Source of the DNA: Calonectria ilicicola
Lineage: Eukaryota > Ascomycota > Sordariomycetes > Hypocreales > Nectriaceae
Reading direction: 5' to 3'
Assembly (NCBI GenBank): GCA_020809705.1
Contig: CP085829.1
Span: forward strand, 4,340,001 to 4,404,000
DNA length: 64,000 nucleotides
The notes under the pieces were generated by a model. It worked only from the letters and a program-made list of their open reading frames with translations. It ran no database searches and was not told the origin of the DNA. Made by a program: the position numbers and the translations under genes. This document shows positions 44,467-56,360 of the stretch, in pieces; the stretch's first letter is position 1, and every line of letters starts with the position of its first letter.

Positions 44467-46163
44467 ATGGCTGCAGACATGGATGACGGTTTGGCAATTG
44501 AGCCGAAACAGACTGCCCAAAATGTCACCGAGATCGTAAATGATGATCCCGATAAGAAAGAAACACACACAACCGACAAAGATGGCGCCGAGGTCGAGAT
44601 TGGAAGCATTGACGAGCCTGCAAAGAGCTATTACAGTAAGCTCTCGGTTTGGTTAATGATTCTATTCTCTGGCCTTGCCCTCGGTTCTGATGGATAGTAA
44701 GAGCCACTTCCTTTTCTCATTTCTGTAAATTGAGGATGAGCGTGAAGCTGACAAGACTTATTTAGCAATGCTGGTGTTATTGGCAATGTCGAATTGCTCT
44801 TGGCAGTTCTTTATCCCGAAGCCTTGACCAATTCCATCTACACGCGTCTCAGCAACTCGTTTCTGATTGGGATGATCGTTGGCATGCTCTTCTTTGGTGT
44901 CGTAGTCGATCAGATTGGTCGCAAGACCGGCGCCGTCTTCACCACGATTCTGCTCGTCGTTGGTATCACTCTGTCTACTGCAGCGAATGGCACTAACCCG
45001 ACGGGAATGTTCTGGATGCTTATTATCGCCCGAGGTGTTGCTGGTGTTGGAGCCGGAGGCGAATACCCCGTGTCTGGCGCCGGTGCAGCTGAAGCTACAG
45101 ATGAGGACAACGCGTATCGTAAGCGACGTGGCTTCATGTTCGCCATGCTTTCTGACTTGGCGGCTTCTCTGGGCTACGTCTTCGGTGGCTTAGTCCCTCT
45201 GCTCCTCCTGCTTTGCGTAGGCCAGAAGCAGGAAAAGTACAACATTGTCTGGAGAACCTCATTTGCGCTGGGTGTAATTCCGCCCCTAGTCATCTTTTGG
45301 TTCAGACTGCGTATGGCTGTTGCCACGGCATATCGAAAGTCTTCCATGAGAAAGCAGCGTGTGCCCTACATGCTAGCCATCAAACGATACTATCGGCCAT
45401 TGATTGGCATTTCCGCGTGTTGGTTCCTGTACAACTACATTGCGATTCCCTTTGGCATCTTCAGTTCTGCCATCATGACACGAGTGAATGTTGGCGACAG
45501 CTTGGTTAAAAACCTCGGGTGGGGTGTAGTTGTCAACTGCTTTTACATCCCCGGCCCCTTCATTGGAGGATATTTGTCCGACAAGATTGGACGACGCAAG
45601 ACGATGGCGCTTGGCTTTTCCCTCCAAGCCATTCTGGGATTTGTTCTTGGTGGAGCCATCGGGCCAATTCAGAGTGTCTTTCCCTTGTTCATTGTGATCT
45701 ATGGTATTTTCCTGACTCTCGGTGAACTGGGCCCTGGAAGGTAAGAGCTCGAAACACAATTATACAGCATGAAGATAAGGCTAACCAATATACGCACAGT
45801 ACTGTCCTCCTTTTAGCTTCGGAGTGTTTCCCTACTTCAATTCGTGGTCACATGCTTGGTTTCATCGCGGCTTGGTCCAAGGCCGGAGCTGCGATCGGCA
45901 CTCAAGTCTTTACAGCAATTCAAAACTCGTATGATGATGACAGTTCTACAAAGGCAGACCAAACCGTGTTTCTGATCGGATCAGGGTTTGCTGCCCTGGG
46001 TGCTTTGATAGCCTTTTTCGTCATTCCCGATGTTTCCCGCAAACTTGAGGATGATGATGCGGCATGGAAGGTGTATCTCGCGGATAATGGTTGGGAGGCG
46101 ACATGGGGTGATACCGAGACAAAGGATCCCCGGGGCGTCATCATGGACAAACAGGTAAACTAG
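44467..46163 (+). CDS. MFS transporter of the GIT1/phosphate:H+ symporter group, three exons
   Basis: Exons 44467-44696, 44766-45740 and 45800-46163 join in phase to 522 residues (introns GTAAGA...TTTAG and GTAAGA...CACAG). Twelve membrane segments can be placed. The MFS loop motifs are GVVVDQIGRKTG and GGYLSDKIGRRKTMALG; RGVAGVGAGGEYPVSGAGAAEATDED is very like glycerophosphoinositol permeases and Pho84-type carriers. The likely substrates are glycerophosphodiesters or phosphate by proton symport at the plasma membrane; the exact one is not decided. The soluble N-terminus (about 55 residues) is acidic. It shares its upstream region with the M24 peptidase. Confidence 0.9.
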
Positions 46164-46581
46164 CGCCTCTATGGAATACGTGGGCTTCATTCATGTACGT
46201 GATTTTATATGGCATCTGTAATGGTGACCCGCTTCGTTCTTTATAGAGCGGGGCAGATCGCAGAGTGAAGCGCTAGGATTTAATGAATTCATCTCGAACT
46301 TTTCCGTGCAGAAAGAAGAGGCCTTTGTGAACAGAAAAGCCAGGCCTGTGTGTCAAAACTAGTACAGGATCAGATCATCGCCGTAAAAATAATTCTATGC
46401 CATGTCATTCATCCTCTCGGAGAATAAATATGTTGAAGATCTCGGGTCAATCCGCTGAGCTCCACTATATTATAGCGCCCCTATAGCGTAATTAGACTTC
46501 CGACCCAGCAGGCTTCAGTGGTCACCCTTCAACGCCATCGCGCCACTGATCAGGCAGAATAGGGCAAAAAGATTGATGGAA

Positions 46582-46670
46582 GGTCCTAGCCAGGTTCGAA
46601 CTGGCGACTTTGGAAGAGCCTTTTGATACGTAATCAAAATCCAACGTCCTGACCACTAGACTATAGGACC
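46582..46670 (-). tRNA. tRNA-Gln (anticodon UUG) with an 18-nt intron
   Basis: The minus-strand sequence folds into a full cloverleaf. The acceptor stem GGTCCTA pairs with TAGGACC, the T arm is GCCAG-TTCGAAC-CTGGC, and the anticodon stem TTGGA pairs with TCCAA with loop TTTTGA...T. The anticodon is TTG. An 18-nt intron sits at the usual position one base after the anticodon. A-box and B-box (GTTCGAACC) are present. The CCA end is not encoded, as expected in eukaryotes. Confidence 0.93.
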
Positions 46671-47473
46671 CGCTTCGCTGCGGCTGTATCATTTGTAACC
46701 ACTTATATTCCTGCAGTGTTCACCGGTGACTCGTCCTCATTTTCTTAGGTAATAGAAGCAAAGCCCCTGATTATGCTTAAACGATAGCTTTCATCGGAAA
46801 TTAGATCCAGCCAATAGACACCATATCTCCAACGACATGGCTATGTGCTCAAGTCGATCGGTATTTCTTTCGCGACCTGGCAGCTGCCTCTGCTACAGCG
46901 AGCACCCGCGCTCCCTCCCCACACCTAGGCAACGACTCTGTGACACAAGCGATGATGAGTAGGCCAAATGGGCTTATAGAATCCTGGTTTCCCTTATCTC
47001 GTTTGATGGGTTTGCATGGGACATGTATGCTACTTTCACATGCCGGGAACTTAGCCAAGGTGGAGATCGCATTGACCCAATGGAATTATTTAGCTATCTT
47101 GTCTCCGGCTAGTCGCGTGTCTGGCTATAGCTCAGAGAGTTGGTTCATTTAACCCATTGCGATACTCTCGTGTTCTCTCCACCTTGGAAACTATGCCTCG
47201 CACATCCACGCTAGCTGTGCCATACGAGCGTGGATCATGGCTGCTTTCGCCAAGACTAGTCGTCTGATGGAAAGCGGAGTCGTTGACTAATGCGCCGCTG
47301 TTGACCCCTCTTATCGAATTCGCGCTGAAGTGGACGAAGCATTCTGTGAGCGATAAATGGTGACCACCATTGCGAAATTTCTCTATCCTTTTTATTATCG
47401 CTGGTGTAAATATTGATTGAATTTCTAGTCAGATAAGACCCTTGTCTGACCCTTCTTCTAACAACCTGCCACC
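46671..47473. other. Intergenic region between tRNA-Gln and the GNAT gene
   Basis: About 0.8 kb, no gene seen. Short frames lie on both strands without motif. The last ~70 bp are the AT/CT-rich leader of the acetyltransferase gene. Confidence 0.5.
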
Positions 47474-48220
47474 ATGTCCCACGACACATCCGACGTGTGG
47501 GTCGAGCCTATTACCGAGGAGCAAGATATCGTCAGCGCCAATGATGTCATATGCAAGGCATTCGGCACGCAAGTCAACGATGGAATTTGGGTTCTCATGA
47601 ACCCTGGATGGGACACCCCCGAAGGCAAGGCCAGCGCCGCCAAGCGTCTACTGAAGCGCTGGTCATTGGTGACTCGCGACAACAAAGGCAACCTCAACAC
47701 TATATATCTCAAAGCAACAGTTCCGGACCCTGAGAAACCGAGGGAACGAAGACTAGTTGGTGCAACAATTTGGCTCCAGTCATCGTATGTTGATGGCTAC
47801 GGAGAGGCCCAGTACGAAGACCTCCGCAAGGTGGTCGACCTTAATGAACTGCACCCTGGTAATGAGTCGATACAACGCCTTCTCTACCAGGCGGATAAGT
47901 CACTACACAAGAGACGTATCCAAGTCATTAAAGAAAAAGTCACAGCGTCGCCGCCCGCCGTCTTTATCCTGGAACTCTGCGTCGTGGACCCCGCATTCCA
48001 AAACAGGGGCATCGCTAAAAAGATGGTGCAATGGGGCCTTGACGAGGCGAAGCAGCGGGGTGGACTAGAGGCCATCACTGAAGGATCCAGTATGGGGAGA
48101 CACGTCTATATCAAGTTGGGCTTCAAACCGGACGACGCCGACTTGGTCTACGAGGTCGACCCTGAGTTTGCCGACTACAACTTTCCACCTAATCGCTTCA
48201 TGAGGACCCAGGGACCGTAA
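47474..48220 (+). CDS. GNAT-family N-acetyltransferase
   Basis: Intronless, 248 residues. The C-terminal half has the acetyl-CoA binding signature ELCVVDPAFQNRGIAKKMVQWGLDEA (Q/R-x-x-G-x-A/G loop), followed by a strand-helix with GRHVYIKLGF, as in GNAT proteins. The middle carries an insertion (IWLQSSYVDGYGEAQYEDLRKVVDLNELHPG) typical of fungal members of unknown substrate. It has no signal peptide and is predicted cytoplasmic. The start at 47474 follows CCACC, a good fungal initiation context. Confidence 0.85.
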   Translation: MSHDTSDVWVEPITEEQDIVSANDVICKAFGTQVNDGIWVLMNPGWDTPEGKASAAKRLLKRWSLVTRDNKGNLNTIYLKATVPDPEKPRERRLVGATIWLQSSYVDGYGEAQYEDLRKVVDLNELHPGNESIQRLLYQADKSLHKRRIQVIKEKVTASPPAVFILELCVVDPAFQNRGIAKKMVQWGLDEAKQRGGLEAITEGSSMGRHVYIKLGFKPDDADLVYEVDPEFADYNFPPNRFMRTQGP

Positions 48221-48489
48221 TGAGATGGGATCGGAAAACCGATCTAGAATTAAAGATAAACTGCAAGTTCAATTTAGGTTAAGGGGGACTGTATATGAAG
48301 CAACTTGAAAGTACATGATTCATAGATTATACCTTACAAGGGTGTTGTTGGTATAGTTTGTCTGCCTAGTCGATTAATGCCAATTTCTTCGTGACGCGCT
48401 GGATTACAAAGCTGAAAAAAAATCCACCTCAGAATACCCAGATGTTGTGTACCAGTGGTAATCTTGGTCATCAAGTCATCCTCATTAAC

Positions 48490-49690
48490 TCATCGCGGCA
48501 TAATTTCATGGCCGTGGGGGGATTCGCCCCAGGGCACAAACGTTCCATATGAAACAGATCTAGTCTCTCGAAAGCGTTCATACTCGCGTCTCATATCGTC
48601 TTCCTCCTTTACCTCCACCTTCCAAATGACAACCGCTCGCACAAACCCAAAGAGAGCCAAACCCCACATCAAGACGTTGCACCCCATCAGCACGCCCTTG
48701 ATGGCACGGTTGGATTCTCCAAAGCATCTGACCCACATGGCAATGCTCGCCGCCGTGGAGAGAACAAGAATAGCCGATTGGAGATAGAGCAAGATGACTG
48801 ATGAGAGAATTTTGGCTTCGTGGGCGAGCAAGGTTATGGAACAAAGGAGAATAACTCCAACAAGGGATGGCTCGGCATATTTCCAAAGCCTAGAACATCG
48901 TTAGCGTACGTAAATGGGGGGATAAAGAGAACAACACGAACCATTCCCAAAACTCAACATCGGTTTCATTCTTTTTCCAAAAGGCAATCCACACAAGGGC
49001 GCTCAAGACAGCTAGCGCCGCCGTGAACTGTATGGCAAGAACAACGGCATGTATGACAGCGCTCAGGACCCATCTACCCTTAGCCCCAAAGAGGATCAAA
49101 GGGATACGCCCAACACTGTCATGGCGGTGGCGAGTGGCTTGTTGGTCTTCATGGTCTGTGTCGCGCCAACCACGGGCCTCACAGCCTCCATCTGAACCGC
49201 TCGACCAGGGAGGGAAGCCTGTCAATGGTGAAGGCGGATCGTGGTTGCTCGTGGGCCCCTTGACAGTCTCCGTCGATGGGCTTCGAGAGGTTACGATTTC
49301 CGACCTAGTCGAGAAGGGCCCGACTGAAGCCAGGGATCCGGGGAACGCAGCCTCCAGGGAACCAGATGGCAAGTATGGCATACTGTGGCGCTCACGACGA
49401 ATTTGTGGAGAGCGCGATGCGGTGGACGCCGGCCGGGGTGTAAATGGCGGCTGCGGGGCCATCGTATCGGTGGGTGATTGATCAAGGTCAGGCTCCTCAG
49501 GGAAGTAGTCGGGCGAGAGTGAAAATGTCATTGGGGCTTCGCGAACTCGCTTCTTTCGAGGCCCAGGACGCGAGCTAGGAGGCGGAGGCTGTGTTGTTGT
49601 CATGGCGTAGCTGGTTGGAGAGTCGAGAGAGCGAATCGTCTCGCGTGAGCCTCGCCTGGCGTAGTCGCTGTGAGCAGGGAAAGAACTCAT
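48490..49690 (-). CDS. Four-helix membrane protein with long disordered N-terminus, two exons
   Basis: Exons 49690-48942 and 48889-48490 (GTTCGT...CTAG) join in phase to 382 residues. Residues 1-~205 are Ser/Pro/Arg-rich and probably disordered, with many SP/TP sites. Then come four hydrophobic segments: WVLSAVIHAVVLAIQFTAAL, SLVGVILLCSITLLAH, SVILLYLQSAILVLSTAASI and GVLMGCNVLMWGLALFGFVRAVVIW, followed by a short charged tail. No named domain is recognised; similar Ser-rich tetraspan-like proteins are common in filamentous ascomycetes. The second exon was fixed by keeping EFWEWLWKYAEPSLVG in frame. Confidence 0.7.
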
Positions 49691-50296
49691 GTTTGATCAC
49701 TGTGTGAAAGGGAAAAAAGAAATCTCCATAAATAGGTGTAGCGTATAATCATGTGTGCTGTGGCAGTGACAAACATGTCCTAGCAGTTGAGAACTGAACC
49801 GATGACCTGCAATTTTAGCAAACGGTCGAGACGAAGTGAGGAGAAAATGAATATATGTTGCCCGCCACCCATCATCTGCCGTTAAGCAACAATGCAAGTA
49901 CAACGTCAGTGTGTGTTCCTGTTCTTTGACACGGTGCAAGTTGCACTGCTGTCATTCTTGTTCTTGACCAAGTGCATCCATTATCTGGCACAAGCGTGTT
50001 CCACATTCGCCATCTCTGATCATGAGTTCTTTCGTGCAAGGAGGCGGGTGGTTCAACTAAGAAAACACCCGCAGGCTATTGTTCCGCGATCCAATCGCTG
50101 ATTAAATGTAATTCGTGACATTTAGTTCCCGTAGTCTTACAAATGCCGTATCGTGCGCCGTCCCATCCATGCTCGCCCCAGTTGTCCCAGTGCAAATCCT
50201 CCCAAGCTACTCAAACACATCGTGGAATAAACATCAACGCCGGTGACCCAATTCTTTAGGGTACTGATGCACGCTTCGTCACTCGGTCGGGCCTCA

Positions 50297-52839
50297 TCAC
50301 TCAAGGTTCATCCTGGCCTCGTCACCAATGCCCCAGCGTCCCCCGTCTCTGCCTTGCTTCTGAATCTCTACTGTCAGTTCTGCCCCCAGGGTGCTGCTGG
50401 CGTCATCCTCGTTACGGACGTCACTTGTCCTCCTAGTACGCTCTTTATCCGTGGCGGATCGGTCAGTCAATCGTCTTCGCATCAGGGGTGACCTGAAGAA
50501 TGATCTCGAGGAAGTCGAAAGTACTGACAAGGCATCGTCTGCTGCTCTGGAGCTCGCGTCGTCGTTGCTGAGATCATCGCCAAGTGCTGGATCGGTTCCG
50601 GATGCATCGCTCCTGGACATGGAAACCATTCGTTCATGGTTGGGTTTGTATCCAACTGGTGCAGCCGTGACCTTGGCTTCTGTCGCATCTAGCTCATGGG
50701 CCGGTTTGGTTTCGCTGACCTCGACCAATTCAGCGTCACGATACCATTTTCGTCGCCTCGTCCACCTGCTCCACCCATCTAGACCCCGCTGACCGGCTTG
50801 CCACTGTGAGATTTGTTAGCGTTAATCGGTTTGGCTTGTGGTAACCTCAAGGCTTTCGTACCTTGTTGTCGTAAAATATCCAACCATTTCTCGCCTCGTC
50901 TCCATCATAATCAACGGGGTTCTGGTCGTCTTGGACTCCATCCACCTTCCACCGACTTCCTTCAACCCATCGCCAAGCCATGCGGCTACCATCTTCGACC
51001 TCGGGGAGTTCAAATTCCTCTTTGGCGGGAACGTGGTTATTGTGTTCATCAGTCCAGGCTGGACGCTCATAAGCGAACAAGCTGTTGGTCCACCCAAGGC
51101 CAATCCAGCGCCTTTGGTTCTCGTAGATGATAAATGTAAACTTGACTCCTGCGCTTCTGCCTCCAGACCTGAGATGGTTGGTTTGGAGGCTGGAAGGCCG
51201 GCGCAAAGCCTTTGTGAGCTCAGATTCAACACGTCCCGTGCCCTCATCGGGAGCTTCCTGTAAATTGATCTCAGGAGTCCTATCAGGAGTCTCAAAATAC
51301 AGGCCGGTGATGCCGGCTGCAAGTCGTCTAACAGTCATGCTGCGCCAAAGAAGCGTTCTAGCTACCCTCATGAATCTCGCATGCCAGGTTAAAACAATAG
51401 TTCCTCCAACCAAAATGACTCGTCGAGTAGTGATAACTCGCCATGGCGGAACAGTCAAGAGAATCCAGATGGGTGTAATGATGAGTAAACGCATGAAGAT
51501 GACTGTCAAAGCTGGCTTGGTCGTGGCGCTGATAGGGGTTCTCTGAGTGGAGAGAAAGTCTGTCATTTCCAGGAGGGGCTCAAGAAGAACATTGCATCTT
51601 CCAGTAAACTCCTTTAGAGTGTCGACGATTTCATCAAGAGTTTTTTGGTGTCTCGTGCTGGTAACTTCAGAATCCCCTCTCTTGTGCTGCTTCTTATTGG
51701 TATTGCCCCCCTTGCCCCCCTTACCACTCTTCTGTTGAACAGCATCACCGTCTGCCCGCTTCGCTTTCTTAGAGGTATTGCGGAAGAGACTTCCAGGTTC
51801 AATCCACCCGCTGCTGCTTAGAGGACTGTATTTCCTGCCATACATGCCGGCGATGAGACCCATGCCCACAACTACTGGCCCTGCCCAAGTCACCAAGACA
51901 TCTCCGTATAAAACGATGGCCCAGAATGCAGAGAGCAAGAGGAAGCTCTCCCACGGGTCACCGGTGCTCCATGTCAAGAGTCCAGCTAGCGTATTCAAGG
52001 GCAGCAGGAATGGATGGCTGTACGCTAGAGCGCGGGTGATCTGTGGGGGAGTTGCGAGAAGGAGCGGGCTCTTCTGATGGACGAGAATGGTCGATTGGCG
52101 GGAGGATCGGGATGGGGTATTTCCGGAGAGTGTCACGGGGGAGAAGGTCGCATAGGTCGGAGGTGCGCCGGTGTCAAAGGATGGAGGGGATGCGCCGAGC
52201 GACGCATCATCGCGGGAAGACATGGGTGAAGAGAGTACCCAAGGAGTGTCCTGTGAAGAAGAAAAAATAGCAATCGAATTAGTAAATGTATGAGAAGAAT
52301 GCGATGACGTGCTCGCGAGGAGCACGATGCGACGAGTATTTGCGACGCGTTGGCAGTGCGTCGGCCCAGGCTGGAGCTAGAGGCAGCTTGAGCAGCAGCT
52401 TGAGCAACAGTAGCAACCGGGGTAGAGTGCCTGACTTGGGCTAAGGTTGATCACTGGTGCTAGGCGCAGCCTTCTGGATCGATGTGCAGCCTCGTCGCAT
52501 GGGTCAAGGGGTCAAAGGGAGGCAAAGGGCGACGCCAAAGGGCAGAAGAGGCCAGCTGACATGTGTCGGAAGTGACGGGTATGTCCTATGTCATTGCGGG
52601 ACGCCACGTTTTTGACGATTTTTGTCGCGTGTAGGTATTTGGACCGTATTTGCGGAGCAGGAATTTGTGTGGGGATAAGGCCAAGATATGGGCAAAATGC
52701 ATCGACGCTGTCGAGCCTGGACCTGGGGAGAATGGGAGAATAGGAATAGCGCACACACGTGTGCAGCAGAGGGTGAAGCGATCGAGGGCAGATGACGATG
52801 TTGAAGCGAGACATGAATGACACTTACCAGGGCCGCCAT
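50297..52839 (-). CDS. Pex30/Pex23-type peroxisomal/ER membrane protein with DysF domain, three exons
   Basis: Exons 52839-52828 (12 nt, M-A-A-L), 52250-50862 and 50803-50297 join in phase to 635 residues. After a Ser/Pro-rich N-terminus come membrane segments near the Pex24 region (LPLNTLAGLLTW, ESFLLLSAFWAIVLYGDVLVTWAGPVVVGMGLIAG), a Lys/Gly-rich loop and further hydrophobic segments (ALTVIFMRLLIITPIWILLTV). A DysF pair follows: ENQRRWIGLGWTNSLFAYERPAWTDE and GSRWKVDG...GWIFYDNKWQAGQRGLDGWSRWTRRRKWYRDAEL. The tail is Ser/Asp-rich. Such proteins act at ER-peroxisome contacts and regulate peroxisome number. A simpler start at 52223 (MSSRDD) inside exon 2 is possible; the 12-nt exon is preferred because its GTAAGT donor and the CACAG acceptor keep frame. 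Confidence 0.87.
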
Positions 52840-54704
52840 CTATGACCACCTGCTTCGCGGACTCCAGCGCCGTCGCCCCCGGAATCCCGACGTCATTGGC
52901 TTTCGGGGTCTGTGCCCCGCGAAACGAGTCTCCAGCGCAGTGCAACGCCTAGAAGCGTAACCTTGTTTCGGGGGGTAGTGGCCGGTGGGAGAGAAGCGCA
53001 ACAACAGAACAGAACCGAACAGAGAGAAGGTAGGGATGCAAAAAGAAGGCCGCAAAGGAGATGAAATATCTGCAAATCCAAACTACCAGGAAAACATCTC
53101 ACATACGGACCCTCCTTCTGTTTCGGAAACCTTGGGACCTGTCACGGCCACCGCACGTGAGCCTTTCTACCGCGCCGTCAGGCATCCGCTTCGGCAATCA
53201 GAATCACATGCCAAAATCTCTCGGCCAAAGCGTCCATCTAGCATCTGGCACGCGGCGCCCTGCCCTTTTACCTTTTACCGTACGCCGACGGACGCGAGCC
53301 CAGAACGCTTTTCGGCTGTTGCTATTTGACCCGACGCCTTTCAATCCGCCCGACACACCAGCGAGACATTGCGCCAGGAAAGGGGCAGGGCTGTCCGGCC
53401 TGTGTGGGCATGGGCTCTTGCGCATCGCATGCTTTACCGAGATCAGTGGGACGAGCCATCACACCAGCTCTCGCCTGAGGAATGAATCCTACAAACCCAG
53501 CACTGACATGACCTCGAAAAACGGTTACACAATACTGGACGTCCTGCCACATGTGTTGACCGAATTAGGAGATGAAGAAGCCCAAAAGCTCGCCTAGCAT
53601 GGCGCATCCGCAGAGTCGAATCCACCCCTCCACGTCTTTCGGCAAGATCCTGCGGAGTGCGGCAAGGAGCCAGGAGATCGGAACATTGCGACCCCAGTCC
53701 GTCCACCCAACCAACCGGGGCCCTACTTTATTCCAGCCCTACTACCGTTGGCGAGTGGGCATCTTGTAGCAGTATCTGCACAAGCCAATTGTGACGAATT
53801 TACTGGTCACCATCCGAACGGGCTGACTGCCTTTTTGTTTGTAAGTGTGATGCGCTAACGACTGCTGTTCTGTGAGAAATGCAAGCCCTGCAGATAAGCT
53901 AGCGCACATGGATTGCGTCATGGAGCGTGACGAGGTAGGGGATTGAAACGGCACGCCCTGCGGGTTTAATTACAACTACCCTTCAAAATTTGGACAAGAG
54001 CAACAAGATGTGGATAAATCACTGCTAGGTGCGCTTTTGCGTGCATATGTTTTTCTTAAATGTGTCATCTCATGATAATGTCTTAATGTCTTCTCCAACC
54101 AGCCGCGTCTCTAATCTTTCACAACTCATGTCTGTCCCACTTTTGAAGTGTCATTTCGCGAGGTGATCATTGACCAAGACACCGGATCAAATCACATCAT
54201 CCAAATTACCATTTATGACTTTGGATTTCACCAAGGTGTCCCGAGATGAAGGCCGATTGTTTTGCGCAGTATTTGTGCCGACTTTGAACGGGCCTCACTT
54301 ACTCAACACGGATCAAACTCGAGAAATGGGGTCAACAAGACTCAACGAATTCGGCCGTGGAACCCGATAAAACACTCAAACTTACAATTATTTATCGTTC
54401 CGTTCTGGTATCTCCAAAAACCACATGAGATGATCAGCCCTCTTTCCGTCGCCCTAAGACTAAACTCAATTTTCGGATTGATACACAACTATATCAATCA
54501 ATCTAATCAATCTGGATCGTTTAATATCCACATATCCCATCTAGATTAGGATTCATGGCTAAAGAAATCCCGAGTGAAATACGCTAGCTAAGCCCTTGAT
54601 GCTACTCAATCACCAAACCATGCCCTTGAATTGAGGAGCACTCAGTAGTATTTGCATACTTAACTCCAGCCTATAAAGTGTAACATTGCGAATTCCAATA
54701 TTTT
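52840..54704. other. Intergenic region upstream of the Pex30-like gene
   Basis: About 1.9 kb. A 178-codon frame (53061-53597, +) and several others overlap antisense frames. They have no motif, and I treat them as chance. The last 500 bp are AT-rich. No RNA gene seen. Confidence 0.45.
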
Positions 54705-55129
54705 ATGTTTCGGCAATTCTACTTGTACTGTATAATTTCTTCATCAATCCATATCCTGCATGTTGGTTGCCTGGTCGATGCTGAGATGATCGCCAAACTC
54801 AACACTGTATTAGACTCTCGCATCCAGGTCGGGATCAAGCTTGACCCCACTATCGCAACATCAGCCACATGGAATATTTTCAATATTTGGATTGTTGGCT
54901 TCAGATGTATGCATACCTTAAGATCACATAAAACTATAAAGATGTCCGAGAATCCTCTTCTACTTGTAGGTATCGGTCTCCCATATAGATTCCCCTCCAC
55001 GGCCCGCCTTCGACATACAAGACCTATTTTCCTCCAAACACAAGCCCATTCCAAGCCCCCGTTGTCTGATATATTACTTTGACATCCGAAGTGAAGCCTC
55101 GGACGATACTATTTATTCTCTCCCTCCGC

Positions 55130-55390
55130 AGTGCTATTGTGAAGGCTATCCCCACAATCCCGCGAGAAAACAACCACACTGAAAAACGAGAAATCGAGGC
55201 CAGTGCTGCAACCTGTCCTGGTGGAAGCTACAATTCCTGCGTTCAATCTTTCGCTGGAAACTGCCCTCACGCCACTCACCAGCCTGGTACTAGTTGCGCA
55301 GCGATAGGCCACCAGATTTGCGGATGCCAGTGCGTGTGTTCAAGAGGGCAATGCGAAGCTGCTCATATTCCACTTCCCGGCCATTGCTAA
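55130..55390 (+). CDS. Cysteine-rich small secreted protein (C-terminal exon; first exon not placed)
   Basis: The frame ending at 55390 has no ATG of its own, so the start lies in an upstream exon. A possible acceptor (CTCCCTCCGCAG) ends at about 55130. The hydrophobic stretch just before AIPT resembles the end of a signal peptide. Then comes a short pro-region ending in EKR, a likely Kex2 site. The mature part has ten cysteines in about 60 residues, including the dense motif ICGCQCVCSRGQC. This is the architecture of fungal small secreted cysteine-rich proteins. The function (defence, host or metal interaction) cannot be told. An ATG at 54705 begins a hydrophobic frame that could be the first exon, but no convincing donor joins it. 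Confidence 0.5.
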   Translation, partial: SAIVKAIPTIPRENNHTEKREIEASAATCPGGSYNSCVQSFAGNCPHATHQPGTSCAAIGHQICGCQCVCSRGQCEAAHIPLPGHC

Positions 55391-56036
55391 GGAAATCGGA
55401 ATTGGTCAAATCTCATCACTTGAATTGAGATGTAATGATTGAATTATATAATTGCTCAACGGGATTTTGCGATGGGTTACATTAATCGTCATGTAATTGA
55501 AAAGATTGAGGCATGGTGTGGTAGTTCGACCTGGTTCCAGCAAGGAGATTGGACAGCCTGCGGGGGTGCTATAGTGTCATAAACGACAAATATTTGCCTT
55601 ACTAGATTAATAAAGCAATTGAACTTTCTATAAAGCACCATATATCGCAATCGGGAAGATCCGGCTAATAAGACTGGTCATCTTCATAACTTCAGCCATC
55701 CATCAAATAGGCTTCAGCACCCAAAAAGCACCAGGCCATCTAGTCACATTCACATCCACAAGCGCAAAGCACGAAAGCTCTAAGACAAAAGAAATTGTAT
55801 TCTCAAGGATGGACTAAAGCTAGGTATTAACCCCATAAGCCACAGCAACTTCAGGATCTAATAATCCAACGCCCCCAAAGAATCCAGAATTCATAGCGAA
55901 ATGATCCGTAAAGTTTATACCAGAACGACCAATTTCCCAGACCGAGGTAGAATTGTGACAAGTGCCACAGTTATGGTATCTTAAAAATGTTTATGGTTGT
56001 TGTATTGGTTGTTTGAGAAAGGAAAGGGTGAGGTGC
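55391..56036. other. Intergenic region between the cysteine-rich gene and the metallothionein
   Basis: About 650 bp, AT-rich, holding the 3' ends of both convergent genes. A 63-codon plus-strand frame at 55962-56153 is the antisense shadow of the metallothionein gene. Confidence 0.5.
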
Positions 56037-56184
56037 TTATTTGCAGCCAGAGCAAGAGCCTGCAGAAGATCCATGTTAGTTTCATGTTTAAAGACCAAAC
56101 AACAAAGTGTTAAATGGGGCGTAACTCACAGCTTGAGCCGCAGTTGCAGCTAGAAGCACCGGAGCAGCCACAGTCGCCAGCCAT
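56037..56184 (-). CDS. Copper metallothionein, 25 residues, two exons
   Basis: Exons 56184-56130 and 56059-56037, joined across a 70-nt intron (GTGAGT, branch CTAAC, acceptor CTGCAG) that splits a cysteine codon. The product begins MAGDCGCSGASSCNCGSS and ends with CSCSGCK. Seven cysteines occur in C-x-C pattern with no aromatic residues, practically the Neurospora crassa copper metallothionein layout. It binds Cu(I) in a cysteine-thiolate cluster and protects the cytosol from copper. The gene is too short for usual ORF calling. Upstream there is a TATA box (56321-56326) and two exact CTTTGTGCGT repeats 20 bp apart, likely control elements. Confidence 0.93.
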
Positions 56185-56320
56185 TGTGATTGTTGTTAAG
56201 GGGGTTAGGTAAAACCTAAAAGAATTGTTTAAAAAGGTGTGGTAGTTGTTTTCGTTTCGAGATGAATCTCTACTTGGAGAGAAAAGAGAAATCCTTTGAT
56301 GGCGGGATCTTGGTTGGCTT

Positions 56321-56326
56321 TATATA
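56321..56326 (-). promoter_or_regulatory. TATA box of the metallothionein gene
   Basis: TATATA lies about 137 bp upstream of the start codon, as TATATAAAGCC on the gene's strand, a good match to inducible fungal promoters. Confidence 0.6.
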
Positions 56327-56360
56327 CACGAAAAATTCCGGGTCATCGGGGGGATGCGCG

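Noticed and set aside
53061..53597. 178-codon frame upstream of the Pex30-like gene
   Set aside because: Composition is irregular and three other frames overlap it; no motif supports it.
55962..56153. 63-codon plus-strand frame
   Set aside because: It is antisense to the metallothionein exons, whose cysteine pattern and intron are convincing.
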